Below, piece after piece: positions 28,272 to 36,069 of a DNA stretch of 64,000 nucleotides; position 1 is the stretch's first letter, and each line of letters begins with the position of its first letter. Source of the DNA: 66-474 sp035249175 (lineage in GTDB: Bacteria > Pseudomonadota > Gammaproteobacteria > Xanthomonadales > Rhodanobacteraceae); contig DATFGT010000058.1 of the NCBI GenBank assembly GCA_035249175.1, forward strand, positions 1 through 64,000, given 5' to 3'. The position numbers and the translations under genes are program-made. The notes beneath the pieces were generated by a model that saw only the letters and a program-made list of their open reading frames with translations, did no database searches and was not told where the DNA came from.

Positions 28272-28312
28272 TTCGTGAACGAATCCTAAAGGAGCGTTGT
28301 TACATTCGTTCA
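28272..28312. promoter_or_regulatory. Inverted repeats upstream of the sigma-54 activator gene
   Basis: TGAACGAAT (28276-28284) and ATTCGTTCA (28304-28312) form a perfect 9-bp inverted repeat with a 19-base spacer. The left arm is itself part of a shorter palindrome, TTCGT-GA-ACGAA (28272-28283). The pair ends 61 bases before the activator ATG. It could be an operator for autoregulation or a leader hairpin; nothing in the sequence settles which. Confidence 0.4.
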
Positions 28313-28373
28313 TGCCCTGTTTGGATACTTAAACTCTCTCGCGGACCCTCCCAGACCACTACAGGAGTGGGTC

Positions 28374-29810
28374 ATGGCTCCCCGTACGGGTCATGTTTTG
28401 CTGGTCAACGGCCGCGCGGGTTTGTTGAAGCTGGCCACCGCAGCAGCCGGCGCAGCGCACTGTCAGCTCACTTCGGTCGCGGGACTGGAGCCCGCCTTGT
28501 CGTGGGTTGCAAAAAAGCAGTTCGACCTGATCCTCATGGACGCATCGTCGCTTGGCGAGGATGCCCTCAGACACTTCCTGGATCTCGACCTGACGCGACA
28601 AGGCCACATCGTGGTCGCTGGAAGCTCCGGCGCGAATCTCCGCAACCGCGGCGCCAACGGCAGCGCCGAACACGTGACCGAGCCTTTGTCGCTGGAAGCC
28701 TTGCTGGGCCTGATGAACCAGGCCCTGCTGCGCACGCCTTCGCGGGAAATCCAGTTCGACGGACAGTGCGGCATGATCGGCCGCACCCTGCGCATGCAGA
28801 CATTGTTCGAAAACATCCGCCGCGTTGCGCCACTCGAAGTCGGAGTGCTGGTGCATGGCGAAAGCGGCACCGGCAAGGAAATGGTCGCACAGGCCTTGCA
28901 CAGGCTCAGCGGCCGCACCGGTGAGTTCGTGGCTGTGAACTGCGGGGCGATTTCGCCCGATCTGTTGAGCAGCCACTTGTTCGGTCACGAGCGGGGCTCG
29001 TTTACAGGTGCCACGCAATTGCACGCGGGGTATTTCGAGCAGGCCCGGGGCGGCACCCTGTTCCTCGACGAGATCACCGAAATGCCGTTGGCCCTGCAGG
29101 TGTACCTGCTGCGGGTGATCGAAACCCACAGTGTCACGCGCGTGGGGGGCACCCGCGAGATACCGATCGATGTGCGCGTGATTGCCGCGTCCAATCGCGA
29201 CCTGCAACACGCCGTCGCAATGGGCGTCCTGCGGCAGGACCTGTATTTTCGTTTGCTGGAATTCCCCCTGACGGTGCCACCATTGCGCGAGCGACGCGAG
29301 GACATACCGCTTCTCGCGCAACACTTCCTCGACCAGTTGAATGATCGGTACGGCACGGGCAAACGGCTGAGCACGCAAGCGATGGACGCACTTGTCAAAC
29401 GTCCGTGGCCCGGCAATGTGCGCGAACTGCTGCACACGATTCGGCGCCAATACATCACGGCCGGCGACGCCCACGAAATCGAAGTACTCGATGACCCCGG
29501 GCGCATCCCGCACCGCCGCGCCTCCGACACGCGCGAACCATCTAACAGCGGCATCGGGCCGCATTCGATCCCCTCGTCCGCCGTGCTGGATGGAACAATC
29601 CATTTCAGCGTGGGCACGACGTTCGAGGAAATAGAACGCGAGGCGCTGCTGAAAACGCTGGCCCATTTCCACAACAACAAGCGGGAAGCGGCGCGGGCGC
29701 TGGGCATTTCACTCAAGACCGTCTACAACAAACTGCTGCGCTACCGGTCGCAAGGGCTGATCGGCGAGGATGTCCTGGGCGAGCCGGAAGGCAACGGACG
29801 CGCCGCCTGA
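28374..29810 (+). CDS. Sigma-54-dependent transcriptional activator with degenerate receiver domain
   Basis: A 478-residue NtrC-family enhancer-binding protein. Residues 1-120 resemble a response-regulator receiver with an Asp at the phospho-acceptor position (LILMDAS, D56). The N-terminal acidic pair is missing (HVLLVNGRAG), suggesting phosphorylation-independent control. The AAA+ domain has Walker A GESGTGKE (162-169), a sigma-54-contact loop GSFTGA (208-213, a variant of GAFTGA), Walker B GGTLFLDE and an arginine-finger region. The C-terminus is a Fis-type helix-turn-helix (NNKREAARALGISLKTVYNKL). It converges on the Fap-like operon, leaving 36 bases. A sigma-54 promoter in front of that operon makes it the likely target. 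Confidence 0.92.
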   Translation: MAPRTGHVLLVNGRAGLLKLATAAAGAAHCQLTSVAGLEPALSWVAKKQFDLILMDASSLGEDALRHFLDLDLTRQGHIVVAGSSGANLRNRGANGSAEHVTEPLSLEALLGLMNQALLRTPSREIQFDGQCGMIGRTLRMQTLFENIRRVAPLEVGVLVHGESGTGKEMVAQALHRLSGRTGEFVAVNCGAISPDLLSSHLFGHERGSFTGATQLHAGYFEQARGGTLFLDEITEMPLALQVYLLRVIETHSVTRVGGTREIPIDVRVIAASNRDLQHAVAMGVLRQDLYFRLLEFPLTVPPLRERREDIPLLAQHFLDQLNDRYGTGKRLSTQAMDALVKRPWPGNVRELLHTIRRQYITAGDAHEIEVLDDPGRIPHRRASDTREPSNSGIGPHSIPSSAVLDGTIHFSVGTTFEEIEREALLKTLAHFHNNKREAARALGISLKTVYNKLLRYRSQGLIGEDVLGEPEGNGRAA

Positions 29811-29846
29811 CGTTACAGTCGACATTTTCAAGCGCTTGCGCATCGG

Positions 29847-31265
29847 TCAGAACGTCATCGGCAGGCGCACGACCAGGGTGACGTCGGGCGTGTCGCGCGT
29901 GACGCCGAGGCTCAGCGCCACGTTCAAGCTGCGGTGATCGTTGATCTTGTACGAGCCGCCCACCAGCAGGCTGCCCAGGACGGTGCGCGTCGAGCCGGCA
30001 AGCGTCCGTCCGTTCGCTCTGGTCGCGCCGACAAAACTCTGATCATAGCCGAAGCTGATCAGCGCCTTGTCGTTCAGCGCCAGACCCATGCCGATGCTCG
30101 CGTCGTAGACATCGCCGACTTGCACATTGCCGAGCGGCTGCTTCGCCCCGCCCACCAGGGTCAGACTCACATTGTCGCGCGGGAAATTGTGCAGGTAGCT
30201 CACATTGCCGAAGAACACCACGGGGTCCGACGGATACAACCAGGTCATGCCCGGTTGCAACGAATAGAAGCCCGACCCGGTCGGCATCTCCAGCGGCAAT
30301 CCGGTGCCGGTGGTGTTCTGGATGCAGCGCTGCACGCAATCGGTGGTGACTTCGAAGGGATCGCGCCCCGTGCGCGACTTGAAGCGCAGCCAGCCGACGT
30401 AGTAGGCCCGATCCGCGCCGCCATTGTTGATCTGGTAGCGCAGCGTGGCTTCCACGTCGCCGATGCCCTTGCCGCGGGTGGTGAAGACCTGGTCGGTGGC
30501 GCTGCCCGTGAAAAGTTCGCGGCTGGTGGTGTCGGTGTGGCCGTCCACGTAGGGCACCCGCACTTCGGCCTCGAGCCGGTTGGTGATGCCGTAGCGCACC
30601 GTCAATACGGCGGTCTGGGTGGTGGTCCTGACCTGGCGCACGTCGATCAGGCCGATCAACAAGGCCGGGACGATGGTGTAACCGATCAGCGCCACGCGAT
30701 CGGTCGACGAATAGCCGAACTGATAGGACGGCTCCAGCACGAATTTGCCGCGCGGCGTGAGCACGCCCGGTTGCTCGAAGATCGGCGCAATGGCGGGCGG
30801 ACGATCGTCCCCGGGCGGAGCGGTCCCGACCGTCTGCTGCGCGACACCGCCCGCCGCGTAGGGAACCGTCCCGTCGGGGCTGGGCATCGGCTGCGTCACC
30901 GGCGCCCCGCCTGCCGCCTCGGCGCCGGCGCGCTGGCGTGCGAGAGCGTCGGCGGCCATCGATTTGCGCAGTGCAAGGTACTGATCCTCCTGCGCAGCGA
31001 GCGTGTGCTGCAATTTTTCGATGCGTTGTTCCTGCTGTTCGATCAGGCGCTCCTGCTTCGCGACTTCGCGGCGCACCGCGCGCAGTTGCTCGGCCTGCTC
31101 ATCAAGCTGCTCGCGTACCGCCGCGGGCAGCGGACGTACGTCGTTCGCGGGCGCGCCATCGGGCTGTGCGGCCCGAACCGCGGTGGCACCGGCAACCAGC
31201 GCCAATCCTGCAAAACCTGCAAGGCAAGGCCGGCGCCATCTGGGTTCGCTCGTTCGTGTTCGCAT
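29847..31265 (-). CDS. fapF: FapF-like outer-membrane pore with N-terminal coiled coil
   Basis: A 472-residue exported protein. The signal peptide is about residues 1-33 (ends AVRAA). A strong heptad coiled coil runs about 50-100 (LDEQAEQLRAVRREVAKQER and LIEQQEQRIEKLQHTLAAQE), followed by a flexible Pro/Gly-rich linker and a C-terminal beta-barrel of about 300 residues ending in VVRLPMTF. That is an outer-membrane insertion signature with terminal Phe. This coiled-coil-plus-barrel design is that of FapF, the trimeric pore that secretes amyloid subunits in Pseudomonas. The assignment also rests on the adjacent C39 peptidase and small Asn/Gln-rich exported proteins. A generic porin-like 'transporter' is the alternative. 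MRTRTSEP is chosen as start for the signal peptide. It is the last gene of the operon. Confidence 0.75.
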   Translation of the reverse strand: MRTRTSEPRWRRPCLAGFAGLALVAGATAVRAAQPDGAPANDVRPLPAAVREQLDEQAEQLRAVRREVAKQERLIEQQEQRIEKLQHTLAAQEDQYLALRKSMAADALARQRAGAEAAGGAPVTQPMPSPDGTVPYAAGGVAQQTVGTAPPGDDRPPAIAPIFEQPGVLTPRGKFVLEPSYQFGYSSTDRVALIGYTIVPALLIGLIDVRQVRTTTQTAVLTVRYGITNRLEAEVRVPYVDGHTDTTSRELFTGSATDQVFTTRGKGIGDVEATLRYQINNGGADRAYYVGWLRFKSRTGRDPFEVTTDCVQRCIQNTTGTGLPLEMPTGSGFYSLQPGMTWLYPSDPVVFFGNVSYLHNFPRDNVSLTLVGGAKQPLGNVQVGDVYDASIGMGLALNDKALISFGYDQSFVGATRANGRTLAGSTRTVLGSLLVGGSYKINDHRSLNVALSLGVTRDTPDVTLVVRLPMTF

Positions 31266-31297
31266 CGCTCCCTCCAGACGCGCCCGATTGCGGCGAT

Positions 31298-31831
31298 TCA
31301 CGGACCGCGGGAATTGATCAAGGCTTGTTGCAGCGAATTGGCAACATTCATCGAGGTGAACTGGTTGAGGTTCCTGACCGTGGTATTGAGCGTGGTCAAC
31401 GCCTGGATCTGCTGGTTGTCCAAAGTGTTCTGGATCACGATCGCGCCCGTCGCGCGGGTGAATGAAGCCGGGTCCACGAAATTGCCGGGGCCGTTGCGTA
31501 TGAGGGTTACGCCGTTGGCGAGCGCCGCCAATGCACCGGCCTGGGCGCTGTCGATCCGCGCGAGATCCGGGATGTTGACGCTGACGTTGGCGACCAGATT
31601 GCCGTTGATGTAGATCGCCCGGTTGATTCCGAACGACGCCACCAACCCGCTGCCGAGGTCGAAACCGCCGCGGAGATCGGCGAGGCAACCATCGCTCACC
31701 GGCAGCGACGCAAACGGCAGGTTCGATGTCGTTCGCGCGTTCCTCACCGCGACAGGTTGCGCGGCATGTGCCGTGCCGGCGAACAGCGCCGCGATTCCCA
31801 ACACGCACAGCCATGATCGCCGCGTACTCAT
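31298..31831 (-). CDS. Small exported protein of the Fap-like operon
   Basis: A 177-residue protein with a signal peptide (MSTRRSWLCVLGIAALFAG, cleavage near THAA) and a mature part rich in Asn, Gln, Val, Ile and Thr. The mature part contains SVNIPDLARIDSAQAGALAA, GAIVIQNTLDNQQIQALTTL and NTTVRNLNQFTSMNVANSL. This composition fits an amyloid-prone or chaperone-like extracellular component, and the position between FapD-like and FapF-like genes is where Pseudomonas carries FapE. I cannot confirm homology to FapE by eye. An in-frame ATG eight codons earlier overlaps the upstream gene's end and is less likely. Confidence 0.75.
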   Translation of the reverse strand: MSTRRSWLCVLGIAALFAGTAHAAQPVAVRNARTTSNLPFASLPVSDGCLADLRGGFDLGSGLVASFGINRAIYINGNLVANVSVNIPDLARIDSAQAGALAALANGVTLIRNGPGNFVDPASFTRATGAIVIQNTLDNQQIQALTTLNTTVRNLNQFTSMNVANSLQQALINSRGP

Positions 31832-31844
31832 GTCGCGTTCCCGC

Positions 31845-32531
31845 TCAGAAACCATCCGTGCCGCTCTTGGGCATCACCGTGTCGTACAGCCCGCGGCGAT
31901 CGACACCGGCGGCAAGCATCGCCATCGGCGCCGCGTGCCAGTCGTCGCGACTGTTGAACACCGCCAGGTTGCGACGGTTGTGGATCACGAACACCAGGTG
32001 ATTCATCCAGACCTTTTCGAACTCCGTTTCCGGAATCGAACGCGTTCCCTTGGCCGGATCACCGACCAGCACGCGCCCTGCAAGCACACCCTTGATCACC
32101 ACGAAGTGGTGGTAACCGTGCTCGTCGATCAGCACAATCGCAGGCAGATGCGCCTGCTGCAGTTTCTGCAGCGACACGATGAAGCCATCGGCTTCGAAAC
32201 CCATTGCCGCCAGGAATCGCTTGATGTCCAGCAACGAAAAACCTTCCTTGCTGATCTTGGCCCGGTTGCCGTGCGCGAACATCGCCGCGAACGCGGTCTG
32301 TTCACTCATCGGAAAGCCGTACTGATAAGTGAGCAGCGTGGCAACCGCCGCAGAACCGCAACTGAAATCGTATTTCTGGCGGATCGTGTTGCGGAAACGT
32401 TCTTCCTTCAGCGTGGTGACGTGCAAGCGGTAGTTGCCCCCCGCGATCCCGGTGAGTTGGGCATTTCCCGCCCACGCAAATACGGGCGCCACCCCCAGCA
32501 GCCAAACAAGCCACAGCAGGCCGCGCTTCAT
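31845..32531 (-). CDS. fapD: Exported C39-family peptidase, FapD-like
   Basis: A 228-residue cysteine peptidase with a signal peptide (MKRGLLWLVWLLGVAPVFAW). The papain-like triad is visible: Cys58 in YDFSCGSAAVATLL, a His in HGYHHFVVIKG (141 or 142), and Asp158 in VGDPAKG. C39 domains usually cut leader peptides in bacteriocin exporters. The stand-alone exported form is the hallmark of FapD, required for Fap amyloid export in Pseudomonas, and also occurs in related fil operons of Acinetobacter. The ATG overlaps the upstream stop (ATGA), so it is translationally coupled to the preceding small subunit gene. Confidence 0.85.
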   Translation of the reverse strand: MKRGLLWLVWLLGVAPVFAWAGNAQLTGIAGGNYRLHVTTLKEERFRNTIRQKYDFSCGSAAVATLLTYQYGFPMSEQTAFAAMFAHGNRAKISKEGFSLLDIKRFLAAMGFEADGFIVSLQKLQQAHLPAIVLIDEHGYHHFVVIKGVLAGRVLVGDPAKGTRSIPETEFEKVWMNHLVFVIHNRRNLAVFNSRDDWHAAPMAMLAAGVDRRGLYDTVMPKSGTDGF

Positions 32532-32929
32532 GGCTGCATCTGCACGTTCACGACGGTCGCGTTCTGGATCAGGACGCTGTTGCCGCTGTTCTGGATCACG
32601 ATCGGCAAGCCGGCCGCGTTGCCGAACGAGCCACCGCCGATCCAGTTCATCCCGGTGCTGACATTCTCGGTGGATGTGTTGGAGACATTGCCCGTAATGG
32701 TGATGCGCTCGCTGACGTTGCTGCCGCCGCTGAGGCTTGCGAGCACCGAGCTGTCCACGCCGGAACCAAAACCTGCGACTGCAGGCGTCACGGTCGCCTT
32801 GTCGACGGGTGCCGCTGCCGTTCGCGAAGGCGGCACGGGTTTTGCGGCGAAGGCGCCCAGCGCGCACGCCATCCCGACGACCGCGGATGCCGACCTGCAG
32901 AATTTTCCGAATGCACGCATATCCAGCAT
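32528..32929 (-). CDS. Small exported Fap-subunit-like protein
   Basis: A 133-residue protein with a signal peptide (residues 1-29, ends ALGAFAA) and a short Pro/Ala linker. The mature part is rich in Ser, Asn, Gly and Val (ITITGNVSNTSTENVSTGMN) and ends in LPIVIQNSGNSVLIQNATVV. The terminal motif resembles the end of the glycine-rich protein upstream (AENSGAASLVQQGVTVQANL), suggesting both share a beta-strand module that could stack in a fibre or dock to the same partner. FapA or FapB is the best analogy, but repeats typical of FapB/C are not evident. A start three codons later (MRAFGK) is possible. Confidence 0.75.
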   Translation of the reverse strand: MLDMRAFGKFCRSASAVVGMACALGAFAAKPVPPSRTAAAPVDKATVTPAVAGFGSGVDSSVLASLSGGSNVSERITITGNVSNTSTENVSTGMNWIGGGSFGNAAGLPIVIQNSGNSVLIQNATVVNVQMQP

Positions 32930-33017
32930 CCTTCACGTGCAGCGCACGCGATCCATTCCGGCGACCCATTCCGCGCCGTGGAGCTTGCGCTCCACGACGC
33001 GGATTCCTCGGCCTGAC

Positions 33018-33956
33018 TCAATGACTGACGGTGAGGTTGGCCTGCACCGTGACGCCCTGCTGGACCAGTGAGGCCGCACCACTGTTTTCTGCCATGGTCG
33101 TGATGCCCGCAGCCGAGACCGCCGTGCCATTCATGGCGTTGGACATGTTGAACGAGCCGGCATCGGCAGTGTTCGAACCGCCCGCACCGCCCGCGCCGCC
33201 CGCACCGCCGTAGCCATTCCCGCCCATGCCGGCACCCGCGGCGCCACCCATGCCGCCAGCTCCACCCGTCGCGGACGAACTGCCACCCGCGCCGCCGGCA
33301 CCTGAGCCGCTGGAGGAAGTTGCCATCGAGCTGCCGCCCGTGCCGCTGCCGCCCGCGCCACTGCTGCCACCCGCGCCGCCTGTGCCGCCACTCGCGCCGC
33401 CGCCCGCGCCGGCCGTGCTGTAGCCGCCGTTGGCATTGCCGCCCCGATCACGCGCCGAAGCGCCGCCGCCATTACCGCCGTCGCCGCTGTAACCGCCCGA
33501 GGCAAACCCACCGATCGAATAACTGGAACCGTTGCTGCTGGTGGAATCGCCGCCACGCCCGGTGCGCGCATGGGCGCTGCCACCGCGGCCGCCGTTGCCA
33601 CCGTACCCGCCCAGACCGTCGCCGCCGTAGCCGTACGCGCCATTGCCACCGCGGCCGCCGTTCGCGTTGCCGTTATTGGTGGCGACGTTTCCGATCCCAT
33701 AAACGCTCACACCGGAAACCGATCCGTTCAGGACGCTGGTCGCGACGACATCGGTGGTGTTGAACGACGACGTATTGGTGTTGGTATCGGTCGTGTTGTA
33801 GGACGACGCAACGGAAGACGATGCGGTGCCGTTGTGATTGGCCGCCGCGCTGCCGTCGCCATTGGCGTTGGCGTCCTGCGCCTGCGCCGACAGCGAAAAA
33901 GCCATTGACATTCCCAGCCCCAGGCAAACCGCCGAGACCATCTGTGTTTTACGCAT
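33018..33956 (-). CDS. Glycine-rich exported protein, first gene of the Fap-like operon
   Basis: A 312-residue exported protein with a signal peptide (MRKTQMVSAVCLGLGMSMAF, cleavage near SAQAQ). An Asn/Thr/Ser-rich head comes next (residues about 28-85), then roughly 150 residues dominated by Gly, Ala, Ser and Asn in irregular GG-x repeats. A conserved-looking tail follows (MNGTAVSAAGITTMAENSGA then LVQQGVTVQANL). It has a fibre or adhesin composition and is the candidate major structural subunit. Its tail motif recurs at the end of the next gene's product. The start is set by the signal peptide and a GGAGAA ribosome-binding site; the open frame upstream is non-homologous. A sigma-54 promoter lies about 40 bases ahead. 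Confidence 0.82.
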   Translation of the reverse strand: MRKTQMVSAVCLGLGMSMAFSLSAQAQDANANGDGSAAANHNGTASSSVASSYNTTDTNTNTSSFNTTDVVATSVLNGSVSGVSVYGIGNVATNNGNANGGRGGNGAYGYGGDGLGGYGGNGGRGGSAHARTGRGGDSTSSNGSSYSIGGFASGGYSGDGGNGGGASARDRGGNANGGYSTAGAGGGASGGTGGAGGSSGAGGSGTGGSSMATSSSGSGAGGAGGSSSATGGAGGMGGAAGAGMGGNGYGGAGGAGGAGGSNTADAGSFNMSNAMNGTAVSAAGITTMAENSGAASLVQQGVTVQANLTVSH

Positions 33957-33997
33957 GTGCGTTTCTCCGTTGATTTGCCGGTTTGGCAGCATCGGAG

Positions 33998-34013
33998 AGC
34001 ATCGAGCGTGCCA
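33998..34013 (-). promoter_or_regulatory. Sigma-54 promoter of the Fap-like operon
   Basis: On the minus strand TGGCACGCTCGATGCT matches the consensus TGGCACG-N4-TTGCW with exact GG-N10-GC spacing. Its -12 element ends 42 bases before the ATG of the glycine-rich gene. The adjacent sigma-54 activator gene supports function. Confidence 0.8.
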
Positions 34014-34222
34014 CCGGATCGCCGTCGCCGCGGTCCGGACAAAGTCAGCCACACTCAATGGGTTATCCGGAATGCGCGATCCGGATGCGGGCGTTGTCAC
34101 TGGCATTTAATTCAAACGGATTGAACTTCCTGCAAAAAAGCACCGCGCAAGTGCCGAACGTCTTCTTGATTCGAGCGACAGCGGAACACATATCCGGAAA
34201 GTTAATCCTTTAGGAGTTGCGC

Positions 34223-34843
34223 ATGAAACTGTACACATCGCCTGGCGCGTGTTCGATGGCCGACCATATCGTGCTGGAATGGAGCGGCAAGCCTTACACC
34301 ACGGTGATCGTCAGCCGCGAGGAGCGCGCCACGCCGGGCTTTCGCCTGCTCAACCCGGCGGGCGCGGTGCCGGTGCTGGAAGAGGATGGTTGGTCGCTCA
34401 CCCAGAACGCCGCAATCCTGAATTACATCGCCGACAAGGCCCCGGAAGCGAAACTGGGGGGCGATGGCACACCCAGGGGCCGCGCGGAAGTGAACCGCTG
34501 GCTGGGTTTCCTCAACTCCGACATGCATCCCGCATTCAAGCCGATATTCGGCACCACCGACTACCTCGAAGACAAGGCGACCATCGAGAAGACCCACGAC
34601 AACGCGCGCAAGCAGTTGCGCAAGCTGTTCGAACGCGTCGATGCGCAACTCGGCAAGCACCATTGGCTGGCGGGCACGCGTTCGATCGCCGATCCCTACC
34701 TGTTCGTGATGCTGCGCTGGGCCAAGGGCGTGAAAGTGGACCTTTCCGGTCTCGACAACCTCAAGAAATTCGAGCAGCGGATGCGCGCAGACGCAGGCGT
34801 GCAGCGCGTGCTGAAAGCCGAGGGCGTGGATCAGGCCGCCTGA
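34223..34843 (+). CDS. Glutathione S-transferase (GstA-like)
   Basis: A 206-residue cytosolic GST. It begins MKLYTSPGACSMADHIVLEW, matching the bacterial beta-class GstA N-terminus with the catalytic Cys10 region. The cis-proline of the thioredoxin-like domain (NPAGAVPVLEEDG) and the C-terminal helical domain with HHWLAGTRSIADPYLFVMLRW (N-capping Asp) follow. It conjugates glutathione to electrophiles. The start is set by TAGGAG seven bases upstream; a TTG two codons earlier is in frame but less likely. It lies divergent from the Fap-like operon and convergent with prpC, with a strong terminator between them. Confidence 0.92.
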   Translation: MKLYTSPGACSMADHIVLEWSGKPYTTVIVSREERATPGFRLLNPAGAVPVLEEDGWSLTQNAAILNYIADKAPEAKLGGDGTPRGRAEVNRWLGFLNSDMHPAFKPIFGTTDYLEDKATIEKTHDNARKQLRKLFERVDAQLGKHHWLAGTRSIADPYLFVMLRWAKGVKVDLSGLDNLKKFEQRMRADAGVQRVLKAEGVDQAA

Positions 34844-34856
34844 GCGGAGTGCCTTC

Positions 34857-34896
34857 CGTTTGAAACAGGCCCGCGCAACGCGGCCTGTTTCAAACG
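34857..34896. terminator. Bidirectional terminator between gst and prpC
   Basis: CGTTTGAAACAGGCC and GGCCTGTTTCAAACG form a perfect 15-bp stem with a ten-base loop, exactly in the gap between convergent genes. Short T-tracts (GTTT) flank the GC core in each direction, so it should work for both transcripts. Confidence 0.8.
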
Positions 34897-34904
34897 ACTT
34901 CGCA

Positions 34905-36056
34905 TCAACGTTTCTCGATGGGCACGTAGGTCCGGTCTTCCGGCCCGGTGTAATTCGCGCTGGGCCGGATGATCTTACCGTCCTGGCGTTGCTCGATCAC
35001 GTGCGCTGACCAGCCCGAGGTACGCGCAATCACGAACAGCGGCGTGAACATCGCGGTCGGTACGCCCAGCATGTGGTACGTGCTGGCCGAGTACCAGTCG
35101 AGGTTCGGGAACATCTTCTTCAATTCCATCATCACGTTCTCGATGCGCTCCGATACTTCGAACAGGCGCGGATTGCCGCCATCGGTGCACAGCTTGCGCG
35201 AGAGTTCCTTGATGATCGGATTGCGCGGATCGCCGATCGTATAGACCGGATGGCCAAAGCCGATCACGATTTCCTTGTTGGCGACGCGCTGCCGGATATC
35301 GGCGTCGGCATCGTCCGCGGTGCGATAGCGCGAAATGATTTCCATCGCGACTTCGTTGGCGCCGCCGTGCTTGGGGCCGCGCAGCGCGCCGATCGCACCG
35401 GTGATCGCGGAATAAAAATCGCTGCCGGTGCCGGCGATCACCCGCGCGGCAAACGTGGACGCGTTGAATTCGTGCTCGGCGTACAGGATCAACGACTTGT
35501 CCAGCGCGTTCGCGTGCAGGTCGCTGGGCGCCCTGCCGTGCAGCAGGTGCAGGAAGTGCGCGGCGATGGTCGCGTCATCGGTTTCGACCTCGATGCGGCG
35601 ACCGTTGTGGCTGAAGTGATACCAGTACAGCAGCATCGAGCCGAAGCTCGCCATAAGCCGATCGGCGATGTCGCGCGCACCCGTGACGTTGTGGCGTTGC
35701 GCTTCCGGCAGCACGGTGCCGAGCACCGAGCAGCCCGTGCGCATCACGTCCATCGGATGCGTGGACGCGGGCAGCAATTCCAGCGCGGCCTTGACGGGCT
35801 GGGGCAAGCCGCGCAAGCGTTGCAGCTTGGCGCGGTACGCGTTCAATTCCGCCCAGGTCGGCAGGTGCTCATGCACCAGCAGGTGCGCGACTTCCTCGAA
35901 CGTGGCCCTGGTCGCCAGATCCTTGATGTCGTAGCCGCGGTAATGCAAATCGTTGCCGCTGCGGCCGACCGTGCACAGCGCGGTATTGCCGGCGGCGACG
36001 CCGGAAAGCGCCACTGACTTCTTGGCCTTGGGCAGAACTTGCGCGTTGTCGCTCAT
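34905..36056 (-). CDS. prpC: 2-methylcitrate synthase
   Basis: A 383-residue citrate-synthase-fold enzyme that condenses propionyl-CoA with oxaloacetate. Visible catalytic features are the ASTHPMDVMRTGCSVLG helix, HEFNASTFAARVIAGTGSD, the GALRGPKHGGANE active-site His segment and GFGHPVYTIGDPR. Its length and the short form (no N-terminal regulatory domain) match PrpC rather than the hexameric GltA. An ATG three codons upstream exists, but GAGAGGA spaced eight bases before MSDNAQ favours the later start. It is the third gene of a prpB-orfX-prpC operon. Confidence 0.92.
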   Translation of the reverse strand: MSDNAQVLPKAKKSVALSGVAAGNTALCTVGRSGNDLHYRGYDIKDLATRATFEEVAHLLVHEHLPTWAELNAYRAKLQRLRGLPQPVKAALELLPASTHPMDVMRTGCSVLGTVLPEAQRHNVTGARDIADRLMASFGSMLLYWYHFSHNGRRIEVETDDATIAAHFLHLLHGRAPSDLHANALDKSLILYAEHEFNASTFAARVIAGTGSDFYSAITGAIGALRGPKHGGANEVAMEIISRYRTADDADADIRQRVANKEIVIGFGHPVYTIGDPRNPIIKELSRKLCTDGGNPRLFEVSERIENVMMELKKMFPNLDWYSASTYHMLGVPTAMFTPLFVIARTSGWSAHVIEQRQDGKIIRPSANYTGPEDRTYVPIEKR

Positions 36057-36069
36057 TACGTCCATCCTC

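Noticed and set aside
33018..33700. Glycine-rich region as a frameshifted PE_PGRS-like or antisense collagen-like gene
   Set aside because: The minus-strand frame has a signal peptide, a ribosome-binding site and an upstream sigma-54 promoter. The other frames give Pro- or Arg-rich strings without starts.
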